A model generated the notes under the pieces. The model was not told where the DNA came from. It searched no databases and saw nothing but the letters and a program-made list of their open reading frames with translations. A stretch of DNA of 64,000 nt, from assembly GCF_946885955.1 (NCBI RefSeq), contig NZ_CAMPHI010000008.1:62001-126000 (forward strand), written 5' to 3'. Each line of letters opens with the position of its first letter. The first letter of the stretch is position 1. Below are positions 16,005 through 24,636 of the stretch, in pieces. The position numbers and the translations under genes are program-made. The DNA comes from an uncultured Pseudomonas sp. (GTDB lineage: Bacteria; Pseudomonadota; Gammaproteobacteria; Pseudomonadales; Pseudomonadaceae).

Positions 16005-16889
16005 ATGATCAAGGTCGCCGCGTGCCAGTACCACATCGACCTGCTGCTGAGCTGGGACGCCTACGCCGCCCATCTCACCGCACTGTGCGAGCAAGCTGCG
16101 GGGCAGGGCGCCGAGCTGTTGCTGTTGCCCGAATACGCCGGCCTGGTGCTCAGCGGCCAGTTGCCCGAGGCTGAACGGAGCGATCTGCATGCCTCGATCG
16201 CCGGTATCCAGTCGCTCGTGCCGCGCTGGTTGGAACTCTGCGAGAGCCTGGCGCGGCGCTTGAAAGTGCATCTGCAACCAGGTTCGTTGCCTGTGCTCGA
16301 CGCCGATGGCGCCTACCGCAACCGCGCCTGGTTGTTCGGCCCGGATGGTTGCCTGGGCAGCCAGGACAAGCTGATCATGACCCGCTTCGAGCGCGAGCAA
16401 TGGGGCATCGCCGCTGGCAGCGGCCTCAAGGTGTTCGACACCGCGTTGGGCAAACTGGGCATTCTGATCTGCTACGACAACGAATTCCCGCTGCTGGCAC
16501 GAACCCTGGCGGAGGCCGGGGTCGACCTGATCCTCGCTCCCAGTTGCACCGACACCGAGGCCGGCTTTTACCGCGTGCGCATCGGCGCCCAGGCCCGTGC
16601 GTTGGAGAATCAGCTCGCCGTGCTGCAGGCGCCCACCGTCGGCCTGGCGCCCTGGTCGCCGGCGCTGGACGAGAATATCGGCCGCGCCGCGCTCTATGTG
16701 CCGCCGGATTATGGCATGCCGGCCAGCGGCATCTTCGCCGAAAGCGCGGAACTATGCCCGGATCGCAGCCACTGGCTGATCTGCGAACTGGATCTGGCCG
16801 AGGTCCGTCGTGTGCGCGAGCAAGGTCAGGTCTTCACCCGTCGCGACTGGCCGGAGCAATTCGATGCGCAGCGGCTGGCGCTGCGTTGA
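16005..16889 (+). CDS. carbon-nitrogen hydrolase (nitrilase superfamily)
   Basis: A 294-residue nitrilase-superfamily amidase. The catalytic triad is clear: Glu43 (LLPEYAG), Lys122 (SQDKLIMTRFE) and Cys156 (ILICYDNEFP). Members hydrolyse amides or nitriles, often of small amino-acid-derived compounds. The start ATG at 16005 gives the usual MIKVAACQ beginning. It may form a unit with the upstream GNAT gene, but the repeat element between them (15860-15994) makes co-transcription uncertain. Confidence 0.9.
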   Translation: MIKVAACQYHIDLLLSWDAYAAHLTALCEQAAGQGAELLLLPEYAGLVLSGQLPEAERSDLHASIAGIQSLVPRWLELCESLARRLKVHLQPGSLPVLDADGAYRNRAWLFGPDGCLGSQDKLIMTRFEREQWGIAAGSGLKVFDTALGKLGILICYDNEFPLLARTLAEAGVDLILAPSCTDTEAGFYRVRIGAQARALENQLAVLQAPTVGLAPWSPALDENIGRAALYVPPDYGMPASGIFAESAELCPDRSHWLICELDLAEVRRVREQGQVFTRRDWPEQFDAQRLALR

Positions 16890-16958
16890 GCGACGGCGAA
16901 GGCGGCGCCTGCCAGGGGCTTCTGGGGTAGCGGTTACTTGAGCGATACCGTCGGGCCT

Positions 16959-16978
16959 GGCGACTGGCATCAGTCGCC
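16959..16978. terminator. hairpin between convergent genes
   Basis: An 8-bp stem (ggcgactg/cagtcgcc) with a 4-nt loop sits between the nitrilase-family gene and the convergent hybrid kinase gene. No strong T run follows on either strand. Confidence 0.45.
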
Positions 16979-16994
16979 AACAGCGCTTTCAACG

Positions 16995-19094
16995 TTACAA
17001 CACCTGCTCGGTCGGAAAGGGTTGTGCGGACAGCATCTCGCCAACTTTGTGCGCCAGGTCGGTCATCGAGAAGGGCTTGGTGATCATGTCCATATTGGTG
17101 CCCAGAAAGCTCGAGCGGATGGCGGCGTTCTTGGCGTAGCCGGTGATAAACAGCACCGGCAGCTGCGGTCGGTATTGTCGGGCGATTTCCGCCAGTTGAC
17201 GCCCGTTCACGCCGGGTAGGCCCACGTCCGAGATCATCAGGTCGATGTTCATGGGCGAAGCCAGCAGCCGGGTGGCGGCGTCTGCCTCGGCGGCGTCGAC
17301 GGTGTCATAACCCAGTTCTTCGAGCACCTCGCGAACCAGCAGGCGCACGGCGGCATCGTCCTCGACCAGCAGCACGCACTGGCCGCGTCCGCGCGATGAG
17401 GCCGGCGCCGCCGGCACTGCGTCGCCAGCCGGGTGCGAGGCGGCGGGCAGATAGAGTTTGACCGTGGTGCCGACGCCCGGCTGGCTTTCGATAACCACCT
17501 GACCACCGCTTTGCTGAGCAAAGCCGTAGACCATGGAGAGGCCGAGGCCGGTGCCTTGGCCCACCGGTTTGGTGGTGAAGAAGGGCTCGAAGACCTTTTC
17601 CAGCATCTCCGGCGGCATGCCGACGCCGTTATCGGACAGGCTGATCAGGGCATAGTGCCCAGGTGCGATCGCCGGTTTGCCCGTAGCCTGGCTTTCGTCG
17701 AGTTCGACGGTGCTGGTCGTCAGAGTCAGTTGGCCGCCATCGGGCATGGCGTCGCGGGCATTGATCGCCAGGTTGAGAATGGCGCTTTCCAGCTGGTTGG
17801 CGTCGGCGATCACCGAGGGAATGTCGCTGCCGTAGTTGAAGCGGAGCGTCACCCGCTCATCGACACTATGGCGTATCAACTCTTCCAGGGACGCCAGCAA
17901 CTCGTGCAGATCCAGGGGCTTGGCGTCCAGCGACTGGCGCCGGGAGAACGCGAGCAAGCGGTGGGTCAGGCCAGCCGCGCGGTTGGCGGACAGGACCGCG
18001 GCGTCCATGAAGCGTTTCAGGTCGTCCAGCTTGCCGCTGGCGATTCGGCGCTGCATGAGGTCCATGGCGCCGAGGATGCCGGTCAGCATGTTGTTGAAGT
18101 CGTGGGCGATGCCCCCGGTCAGTTGGCCGACGGCTTCCATCTTCTGACTCTGCCGCAGCGCCGCTTCGGCTTGTGCGCGGTTGGTCATCTCCGCATGCAA
18201 TTCGGCGGTGCGTTCGGCGACTTTGTGTTCGAGGGTTTCGGCGGTGTCGCGCAGCACCTGTTCGACCTTCTTGCGGTCCGTGATGTCGAGTACGAAAACA
18301 TGGAAGCCGTCGACTTCCCCGTTGGCGGCACGTCTGGGTAGGTAGCGGATGTCGGCATCGCGCCGGGTGCCGTCGCGGTGCGGCCAGGACGTCTCCACGC
18401 GCGAGGGGATGCCGGCCAGGGCACTTTGAATATGGGGTAGGCGCAGTTGCAAATCCGCCTGGCTGAACACCTCCAGCACGCTACGGCCGACAATCTCTTC
18501 GGGCCGCACGTAGAACCAGTCCTCATAGGCCCGATTGGCGAAGCGATAGCGCAGCTCGGTGTCGATAAAGCCGATCAGTACCGGCAACGAATCGGCGATC
18601 AGGCGTAATTCGCTCTCGCTGGCCTGCAGGGCGCGGCGGCTTTCGGCCAATTCGGTCAATTGGTCGCGGATCAGAAACTGCTTCTGCCGGGCGCGCATGG
18701 CGGATGCCACGGCGCTGAGCAGCGACAGGGAACCCAGCGGCCGCTCGATGACGATGACGTTGGTGGCGATGCTCGGTAACCAGAACCGTGCAACTTCCGT
18801 GCGCTGGATACTTCCGGATTGGCGTGCGGCGAGCAGGATAAAGGGCACGTCCGACCAGGACGGCTGCGCTTCGAGCGCCAGCTGCAACAGGCTTATGTCC
18901 CCTTGCAGAGCCTCCTCGGTGACCAGCACCGCGCCTGTGGCATCGTCGAGCAGGGCGGCGATGTCCTGCATGCTGTCGCAGATGATGGTTTCGTAGCCAT
19001 CGTTGTCGAGCAATGCGCCAATGCTTTCGGCGTCCCGGCCGAAGGGCGCGCTGATCAGCACGCGCCGGCCTTGTGCTGCGCTTTTATCTGGCAC
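16995..19094 (-). CDS. hybrid sensor histidine kinase (degenerate REC - PAS - HK - REC)
   Basis: A 699-residue soluble hybrid kinase. Residues 1-130 look like a receiver-type fold lacking the usual Asp pocket; a PAS domain follows ([26 protein letters not shown]), then a coiled coil, the HisKA box ([13 protein letters not shown]), an ATPase domain ([31 protein letters not shown]), and a C-terminal receiver ([22 protein letters not shown]). No membrane segment. The start overlaps the KaiC-like gene stop by 11 bp, so the pair is co-translated and probably functions as a unit. The output target is not visible. Confidence 0.92.
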   Translation of the reverse strand: MPDKSAAQGRRVLISAPFGRDAESIGALLDNDGYETIICDSMQDIAALLDDATGAVLVTEEALQGDISLLQLALEAQPSWSDVPFILLAARQSGSIQRTEVARFWLPSIATNVIVIERPLGSLSLLSAVASAMRARQKQFLIRDQLTELAESRRALQASESELRLIADSLPVLIGFIDTELRYRFANRAYEDWFYVRPEEIVGRSVLEVFSQADLQLRLPHIQSALAGIPSRVETSWPHRDGTRRDADIRYLPRRAANGEVDGFHVFVLDITDRKKVEQVLRDTAETLEHKVAERTAELHAEMTNRAQAEAALRQSQKMEAVGQLTGGIAHDFNNMLTGILGAMDLMQRRIASGKLDDLKRFMDAAVLSANRAAGLTHRLLAFSRRQSLDAKPLDLHELLASLEELIRHSVDERVTLRFNYGSDIPSVIADANQLESAILNLAINARDAMPDGGQLTLTTSTVELDESQATGKPAIAPGHYALISLSDNGVGMPPEMLEKVFEPFFTTKPVGQGTGLGLSMVYGFAQQSGGQVVIESQPGVGTTVKLYLPAASHPAGDAVPAAPASSRGRGQCVLLVEDDAAVRLLVREVLEELGYDTVDAAEADAATRLLASPMNIDLMISDVGLPGVNGRQLAEIARQYRPQLPVLFITGYAKNAAIRSSFLGTNMDMITKPFSMTDLAHKVGEMLSAQPFPTEQVL

Positions 19095-20586
19095 TGGCGC
19101 GACTTTCCATCAGCGGTGAGATCTTGCCGTTGTATTCAGGTGTGCCGGTCAGCACGCCCTTGAAGTTCATCAAGGTTTCACCGACCCGCACGCCGTGCTG
19201 GTCGATGCGCAGTTCGCGAATGCTGTCCTCGTGATAGCCGCTGCGGTTCTTGATCACCGATACCGCTTTGCGAATGCGCCCGTCGGCCTCGAAGAAGCGC
19301 AGCAATATCACCGCATCGGCGACGTAGGAAATATTCAAGTTGCCGGTGGACATGGTACCCAGCAAGCCATGCTGCGGGTTGAGCAGGATGGTGATGACGC
19401 CGCATTGGCTCAGGTAAGACAGCAGCTCATGCATTTGTAGAATCAGCTGCTGCTCCTGGGGCATCGCCGCCAGGTAGCCGCTCAGACTGTCGATCACGAT
19501 CAGGCGGCTATTGCGCCGCTCCACTTCATCGCGTACCAGCCAGGTGAACTCTCCGGGTGACAGCTCCGCCGGGTCGATCTGGCGAATATCCAGCAGGCCG
19601 TTGTCGATGTGCCGCTGCAGATTCATGCCCATCGAGCCGGAGCGGATCAGCATGGTGCCGATGCGCTCGTCGAATTCGTAGAGTGTGCAACGCTCGCCGC
19701 GCAAGCAGGCGGTATCGATGTACTGCAGGGCCAGGGTGGTTTTGCCCGAGCCGGCAGGGCCGGTGATCAGTGTGCTGGTGCCGCGCAACGGGCCGCCGCC
19801 AAGCAGGGCATCGAGGCCGTCAACGCCGCTGAGCACGGGGTCGCCAGTGAAGGCGGCATGGTGCTGCGAGGCGATCAGCCGCGGAAATACCTGGATGCCT
19901 CCTGTGCGGATCGCGAAGTCATGCAGCCCGGCAACGAAGTCCACGCCGCGCAGCTTCTGCACTTGCATGCGCCGCCGTGATGCGCCGAACTCCAGGGTCA
20001 GGCGCTCCAGGGTGATCACCCCATGGCAGAGGCTGTGCAAGTGCATGTCGCGCTCGCCGCGGTTGCCGGTCAGGTCGTCGACCAGCAGCACCGTTGCCTG
20101 GCGCGGGGCAAAGAACTGTTTGAGCGCCAGCACCTGGCGGCGATAGCGCAGCGGGTCCTGTGCCAGCAGGCGCAGCTCCGAAAGGCTGTCGAAGACCACC
20201 CGCGCCGGGCGAATCCGCTCCACCTCGTTCTGGATCAGGCGGATGGTGCCGCCCAGTTCCATTTCCCAGGGATGCAGGATCGATTGTTGCCGACCGTCGC
20301 CGAGTACCTCTTCCGCGGAGGCCAGTTCGAACAACTCGACGCCTTCCAGCGACCAGGCATGGGACGCCGCCACGGCTTGCAGTTCTTCACTGGTTTCGGA
20401 GAGGGTGATGTACAGGCAGCGTTCGTTGCGCGCCACGCCTTCCAGGAGGAATTGCAGCGCCAGCGTGGTTTTACCGGCGCCGGGCGAACCCTCCAACAAA
20501 TACAAGCGGTTCGGTGGTAGGCCACCACCCAGGATAGCGTCCAGCCCCTGACTGCCCGAAGGAACCCGCTCTGTTGCGTCCATCAT
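19084..20586 (-). CDS. KaiC-like double-domain RecA-family ATPase
   Basis: A 500-residue protein with two KaiC domains: Walker A motifs at residues 33-40 (GSPGAGKT) and 276-283 (GPAGSGKT), Walker B as VVFDSLSEL and LIVIDSLSGY. Catalytic acidic pairs are partly changed: TLSET in domain 1 (Ser replaces the first Glu of TFEET) and EFDER in domain 2. The C-terminal phosphorylation region aligns as ISY (S420-Y421) where clock KaiC has the S-T pair. No kaiA or kaiB is nearby. It is coupled to a hybrid histidine kinase, so signalling or stress output is more likely than a circadian clock. Confidence 0.88.
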   Translation of the reverse strand: MMDATERVPSGSQGLDAILGGGLPPNRLYLLEGSPGAGKTTLALQFLLEGVARNERCLYITLSETSEELQAVAASHAWSLEGVELFELASAEEVLGDGRQQSILHPWEMELGGTIRLIQNEVERIRPARVVFDSLSELRLLAQDPLRYRRQVLALKQFFAPRQATVLLVDDLTGNRGERDMHLHSLCHGVITLERLTLEFGASRRRMQVQKLRGVDFVAGLHDFAIRTGGIQVFPRLIASQHHAAFTGDPVLSGVDGLDALLGGGPLRGTSTLITGPAGSGKTTLALQYIDTACLRGERCTLYEFDERIGTMLIRSGSMGMNLQRHIDNGLLDIRQIDPAELSPGEFTWLVRDEVERRNSRLIVIDSLSGYLAAMPQEQQLILQMHELLSYLSQCGVITILLNPQHGLLGTMSTGNLNISYVADAVILLRFFEADGRIRKAVSVIKNRSGYHEDSIRELRIDQHGVRVGETLMNFKGVLTGTPEYNGKISPLMESRASAR

Positions 20587-20863
20587 TTATAACCTTTGTC
20601 TTTGAGGCGTCCCGCCCGTGATGTTGGTGCGGTTGTGCCCATAGGCGTGCCTCTGAATTGGCGCTCATGGCGCTACGGCTTTGCGACTGAAAAGCAGGGA
20701 GATACCGGATTGCTATTTCATCGCCTTGCTGAATAGGACTCGAAGCTGTTTCGGATGTTCACTAAAGGCGTCAGCGAGCCTGGCGCTGACGGCTAAAAAG
20801 GTGAACTGGCACCGCCGCTCCTCGCTCAATATTCAGATCAACGCCACGTCAAAGGTAAAGGCC
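20587..20863. other. divergent intergenic region, no recognised site
   Basis: This 277-bp gap separates the KaiC-like gene from the small hydrophilic-protein gene and must hold both promoters. I see no convincing sigma-70 pair or operator palindrome. A weak frame running in from 20681 lacks coding character before 20864. Confidence 0.4.
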
Positions 20864-21112
20864 ATGAGCAGACCGCAGGATTCAGCGCGTAGCCCTACGC
20901 AAACCGCGCGAGACCAAGGTGTCCGCGATCAGACCGGGGAGCCGGTCGAGGTGGTGCGCAAGGATATCGAACAGCCCAATCCCGCTACCGAGGAGGTCGA
21001 TAAAGTGCTGACCCCAACGTCGGTGAAAACTGAGGAGCAGAACGCCGAAAAGATTCGGCAACGCACCGACGAAGTGGAGCAGAAGCTGAAGGAACGGAAG
21101 TCGAATGAGTAA
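20864..21112 (+). CDS. small highly charged hydrophilic protein, unknown
   Basis: An 82-residue protein (MSRPQDSARS...) without hydrophobic segments, rich in Glu, Lys, Gln and Thr, with a predicted helical, coiled-coil-prone C-terminus (EKIRQRTDEVEQKLKERKS). The ATG at 20864 has a good ribosome site (aaaggtaaag). It resembles small stress-associated disordered proteins only in composition; no family is recognised. It is divergent from the KaiC/kinase operon. Confidence 0.55.
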   Translation: MSRPQDSARSPTQTARDQGVRDQTGEPVEVVRKDIEQPNPATEEVDKVLTPTSVKTEEQNAEKIRQRTDEVEQKLKERKSNE

Positions 21113-21190
21113 GGCTTGAGCCAGGGACATATCCGGCGCACCGGCCGGAGGTAGGCAATAGAAATGCCGCTCACTGGCTAGGGTGAGTGG

Positions 21191-21239
21191 CATCAGCTAC
21201 ACGGCCTTGTCGTCCTTGATCGCTTCGATGGCGATTGGG
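21191..21239 (-). pseudogene. 49-bp scrap matching class I fumarase
   Basis: This stretch matches 24853-24901 in the fumarase gene at 46 of 49 positions and in the same orientation. On the minus strand it reads IAIEAIKDDKAV and then a stop, against IAIEAIKDNKAVYLMA in the intact enzyme. It is a non-functional fragment 3.6 kb from the real gene, on the far side of the LysR-purU-folD block. Confidence 0.55.
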
Positions 21240-21298
21240 GCGACTGGACCTGCCACCTGTTCAACCGCCTGCTGGGCGCGGCGGCACCAGGGAACCTG

Positions 21299-22204
21299 TC
21301 AGTTCTCCAGCAGGTCGTTCAGCAGCCAATCCCGGAAAACGCCAGCCGCTGGCGAAAGCGGCTTGTTCTTGGCGTACACCAGGTAATCGTCGATCCCGGT
21401 GCAGTAGCAGTGTTCGCTGACGCGCCTGATCTCTCCGCTTTTCAGCATGGCGTGGGTCATGAACTCCCAGCCCAGGCCAATCCCCATGCCCTGGGCCGTG
21501 GCGTCCAGGGCCAGGGTGACCTGGTTGAACAGCTGCGCGTTCTTGGGGATGGTGAAGGCGATGCCGAAGTGACCGAACCAGTCGATCCAGGTCGGCCAGC
21601 GCCAGGCATTCGGGTCCAGATGAATCAGGCGCTGATCCAGCAACTCCTCCGGCTCCAGCGGGCCCTCGACCGGGTAGTCGTAACGGCACACCGGGTAGAT
21701 CCGTTCTTTGAACAGCAGATGGCTGTGCAGCGGCATGCGCCAGTTGGCGGTGCCGTTGAGTACCCCCAGGTCGAAGCGCAGGCATGAGGATTCGGAGATG
21801 TCGTTGGTGGCGTAGATATTGACGGTGATATCCGGGAACTGGGTGTTGAAACGGGCAATCCGCGGGAACAGCCAGTAATGCGACACCGCCTGGGTACAGG
21901 TTATGGTGACGCTCTGGTTGTCCGACCAGCGCCGAATCCGGCTGACGCTATCGGTCAGCTGCTGCAGCATGGCGTTCACATCGCTATGGAATTCCCGCCC
22001 GGCATCGGTCAGCAACAGCTGGCGTCCTTCTCGACTGAACAGTTCGAACCCCAGGCTTTGTTCGAGCAAGTGGATCTGCTTGCTGACCGCGCTCTGGGTG
22101 ATGCACAGCTCCTCCGCCGCCTTGGTGAAGCTGCGATAGCGTGCGGCCGCCTCGAAGAAAACCAGGGCGTTCAGGGGTGGCAGGTGGCGGAAATTGGTCT
22201 TCAT
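21299..22204 (-). CDS. LysR-family regulator, GcvA-like
   Basis: A 301-residue LysR protein: N-terminal wHTH (FTKAAEELCITQSAVSKQIHLLEQSLGFELFSR) and a periplasmic-binding-type effector domain whose layout resembles GcvA and related regulators of amino-acid metabolism. Divergent from purU/folD, which process C1 units, so it probably controls them in response to glycine or a related metabolite. A perfect palindrome 50 bp upstream of its start (22254-22272) is a candidate LysR box. Confidence 0.9.
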   Translation of the reverse strand: MKTNFRHLPPLNALVFFEAAARYRSFTKAAEELCITQSAVSKQIHLLEQSLGFELFSREGRQLLLTDAGREFHSDVNAMLQQLTDSVSRIRRWSDNQSVTITCTQAVSHYWLFPRIARFNTQFPDITVNIYATNDISESSCLRFDLGVLNGTANWRMPLHSHLLFKERIYPVCRYDYPVEGPLEPEELLDQRLIHLDPNAWRWPTWIDWFGHFGIAFTIPKNAQLFNQVTLALDATAQGMGIGLGWEFMTHAMLKSGEIRRVSEHCYCTGIDDYLVYAKNKPLSPAAGVFRDWLLNDLLEN

Positions 22205-22253
22205 GGCCTGTCCTAGAGCGGTTCGCCGAGGCGGTATCGGAATGCCGGTAGAT

Positions 22254-22272
22254 GGATTCCATTATGGAATCC
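22254..22272. promoter_or_regulatory. candidate LysR-type operator
   Basis: GGATTCCAT-t-ATGGAATCC is a perfect 9-bp inverted repeat lying 50-68 bp before the lysR start. A related half-site (aaatccattgtgg) follows at about 22289, suggesting a two-part recognition and activation site between the LysR gene and purU. Confidence 0.5.
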
Positions 22273-22643
22273 GTGGATGCTAACAAATCCATTGTGGTGC
22301 TCACCAGCATAGCTAATATCTGGCCTTGAATCCGGCCAGTGAAGCGCCTCAAGGCGAAGCGAGGAGAACCGGTCAAGCCTGAATACCTGAGGTAATGGAA
22401 TGCTAAAAAGCGTGCTGCCTAGGAGCTGCCCAGGCTGCCATCGCTTTGCCAGGACGGCGACCCTTGCGTCTCGCCGGTCGACCCGGACAGGCCGTGGATG
22501 CTCGCCCGGCAGAAGCCGCGCCGCTACAGGAACCAGCCGATCCGCAAGCGCTCGATCGCCCACGCCGCCGAGTTCCAGCCATCGGGACAGTCCTGATGGA
22601 CACCAAGAACCCAACCACCGTCGCCTCAATTCCGGAGCCGTCC
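22273..22643. other. purU leader region, mostly unassigned
   Basis: After the LysR half-site, 22300-22600 is GC-rich. Frames are open through it (one runs straight into purU from 22446), but the translations are Arg/Pro/Ala-rich and match no family I know. It could be decayed coding DNA, since gene scraps occur on both sides of this block. Confidence 0.35.
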
Positions 22644-23498
22644 ATGAGCGTCAAGAAATTCGTTCTCACCCTCGCCTGCGATGATCGTCAAGGCATAGTC
22701 GCCGCCGTTGGCAACTGCATCGCGGCGCAGAGCGGCAACATCATGGAAAGCGGCCAGTATGTGGACCCGGACAACAACCGGTTCTTCATGCGGGTGTGCT
22801 TTATCGTCGACGAAAAGCTGAGCATGGATGGCTTCAAGCAAGGCTTCGCGCCCGTTGCCCTGGCGTATGGGATGGACTGGCAGGTATACGACCTGAACAT
22901 CAAGCCACGGGTGATGATCATGGTGTCGCAGCTCGGTCATTGCCTGAACGACCTGCTCTATCGCAACAGCATCAACCAACTGCCGATGGAGCTGGTGTCG
23001 CTGGTCTCCAATCATCAGACCTTCCGCCGCCGGGCCGAGCATGAGGGGATCCCGTTCTTCCATATGCCGATCACCGCGGAAAACAAGGTCGAGCAGGAAG
23101 CCCTGATGCTCGAGCTGGTCCGCGAGCAGAAGATCGACCTGATCATCCTCGCCCGCTACATGCAGATCCTCTCCGACGATCTGTCCCGCGAACTGGCCGG
23201 CAAGGTGATCAACATTCACCACTCGTTCCTGCCCAGTTTCAAGGGCGCGCGGCCTTATCATCAGGCGCACTCGCGCGGCGTGAAGCTGATCGGCGCCACC
23301 GCCCACTACGTCACCGCTGACCTGGACGAAGGTCCGATCATCGAGCAGAACGTGCACCGCGTCGACCACACCGCCACGGCCGACGACATGGTCGCGATCG
23401 GGCGTGACACCGAGAGCCATGTACTGGCCAAGGCCGTGAAACTCCATCTCGAACACAGGATCCTGCTCAATGAAGACCGCACCGTCATTTTTCACTGA
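22644..23498 (+). CDS. purU: formyltetrahydrofolate deformylase
   Basis: A 284-residue PurU hydrolysing 10-formyl-THF to formate and THF. It has an N-terminal ACT domain ([21 protein letters not shown]) and a C-terminal formyltransferase-like catalytic domain with [19 protein letters not shown] (catalytic Asn/His) and a downstream DEGPIIEQ. I chose ATG 22644, which has ggag 10 nt upstream; an ATG at 22596 (MDTKNPTT) is possible. It overlaps folD by 29 bp. In many pseudomonads purU follows the sarcosine oxidase genes in glycine-betaine catabolism; those genes are absent here. Confidence 0.93.
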   Translation: MSVKKFVLTLACDDRQGIVAAVGNCIAAQSGNIMESGQYVDPDNNRFFMRVCFIVDEKLSMDGFKQGFAPVALAYGMDWQVYDLNIKPRVMIMVSQLGHCLNDLLYRNSINQLPMELVSLVSNHQTFRRRAEHEGIPFFHMPITAENKVEQEALMLELVREQKIDLIILARYMQILSDDLSRELAGKVINIHHSFLPSFKGARPYHQAHSRGVKLIGATAHYVTADLDEGPIIEQNVHRVDHTATADDMVAIGRDTESHVLAKAVKLHLEHRILLNEDRTVIFH

Positions 23499-24363
23499 TA
23501 CCCCGCGCACGATCGATGGCAAGGCCGCTGCCGCCGCCGTGATCGCCGAGGTCAAGGCCAGTGTCGACGCCGAGGGCCTGCGCCCGGGCCTCGCGGTAAT
23601 CCTGGTCGGCAAGGATCCGGCCAGCGCCGTGTATGTGCGCAACAAGAGCCGGCGCGCCGAGGAGTGTGGCTTTCTCTCGCGCCAGTACGACCTGGCGGCA
23701 GAGACCAGCGAGCAGCAGTTGCTGGAACTGATCGCCCGGCTCAATGGCGAGCCGGATATTCACGGCATCCTGGTGCAACTGCCGCTGCCGGCACAGATCG
23801 ATGCGCAGAAGGTGATCCAGGCCATCCATCCGCTGAAGGATGTCGACGGTTTCCACCACGTGAACGTCGGCCATCTCGCCACCGGGGCGCTCAAGGACGC
23901 GCTGATCCCCTGCACGCCGCTGGGGGCGCTGCAGCTGATCCAGATGCAGCTCGGCGAGAACCTGCGCGGCAAGCACGCGGTGGTGATCGGCCGCTCGAAC
24001 ATCGTCGGCAAACCCATGGCCAGCCTGCTGCTGCAGCACGACTGCACGGTGACGATCGTGCATAGCCGCACCCTGTCCCCGCAAGCCATCTGCCGGCAAG
24101 CCGACATCGTCGTCGCGGCGGTGGGCGTACCGGGGCTGGTCAAGGCCGACTGGGTCAAGCCGGGCGCACTGGTCATCGACGTGGGGATCAATCGGGTCGA
24201 CGACCCTGAGGGCGGTACCCGCCTGGTGGGCGACGTGGACTTCGACGCCGTATCGCCCTTGGCATCGGCCATCACTCCGGTGCCTGGCGGCGTCGGTCCG
24301 ATGACCATCGCCATGCTGATGCACAACACGCTGAGGGCGGCGCGGCGCTTGGGTGGCGGGTAG
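23470..24363 (+). CDS. folD: bifunctional methylene-THF dehydrogenase/methenyl-THF cyclohydrolase
   Basis: A 297-residue FolD interconverting methylene-, methenyl- and formyl-THF with NADP. Signature stretches: [13 protein letters not shown] with the catalytic Lys, [25 protein letters not shown] and the C-terminal [15 protein letters not shown]. The start overlaps the purU end by 29 bp in another frame, indicating translational coupling. With PurU it would move C1 units from methyl catabolism to formate. It is likely a second, catabolic FolD copy. Confidence 0.93.
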   Translation: MKTAPSFFTDTPRTIDGKAAAAAVIAEVKASVDAEGLRPGLAVILVGKDPASAVYVRNKSRRAEECGFLSRQYDLAAETSEQQLLELIARLNGEPDIHGILVQLPLPAQIDAQKVIQAIHPLKDVDGFHHVNVGHLATGALKDALIPCTPLGALQLIQMQLGENLRGKHAVVIGRSNIVGKPMASLLLQHDCTVTIVHSRTLSPQAICRQADIVVAAVGVPGLVKADWVKPGALVIDVGINRVDDPEGGTRLVGDVDFDAVSPLASAITPVPGGVGPMTIAMLMHNTLRAARRLGGG

Positions 24364-24538
24364 CTCGGGCCAAACCCTGCGCGAACTGGCCCGGGGCGGC
24401 ATGATCATCTTCCTGGTCGAGCAGAACGCCGATCGCGCCCTGCGCCTGTCCAACCGCGGCTATATGATGGTCAACGGCAGCGGCGAGGAACTGCTGGGCA
24501 ACGAAGGGGTACGCCACGCCTGCCTGGGCGGGTGCTGA
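24362..24538 (+). pseudogene. C-terminal remnant of livF-like ABC transporter ATPase
   Basis: The frame 24353-24538 contains IIFLVEQNADRALRLSNRGY and GSGEELLGNEGVRHACLGG, the last ~55 residues of LivF-type branched-chain amino-acid or amide transporter ATPases (normally about 235 residues). Walker A, the signature motif and Walker B are absent. The fragment abuts the folD stop, suggesting a deletion that fused transporter and folate regions. Confidence 0.7.
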
Positions 24539-24582
24539 GCGGGGGCGTCGCAACGAGGCGCGCCGATTGACCGCGAAAACGC

Positions 24583-24609
24583 AGAAGCCCGGCACTTGGC
24601 CGGGCTTCT
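24583..24609. terminator. bidirectional intrinsic terminator
   Basis: An 11-bp stem (agaagcccggc with gccgggcttct) and 5-nt loop lie between the livF remnant and the 3' end of the fumarase gene. The ttcttctt run makes it usable from the plus strand. Confidence 0.65.
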
Positions 24610-24636
24610 TCTTGCAGCTTGTCGCTTGCGGCTGCC

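Noticed and set aside
19084..20586. Circadian clock operon
   Set aside because: No kaiA or kaiB nearby and the phosphosite pair is changed; a clock function is not supported by the sequence.
22446..22643. N-terminal extension of PurU
   Set aside because: Pro/Arg/Ala-rich stretch with no homology; PurU proteins begin just before the ACT domain, and ggag precedes 22644.
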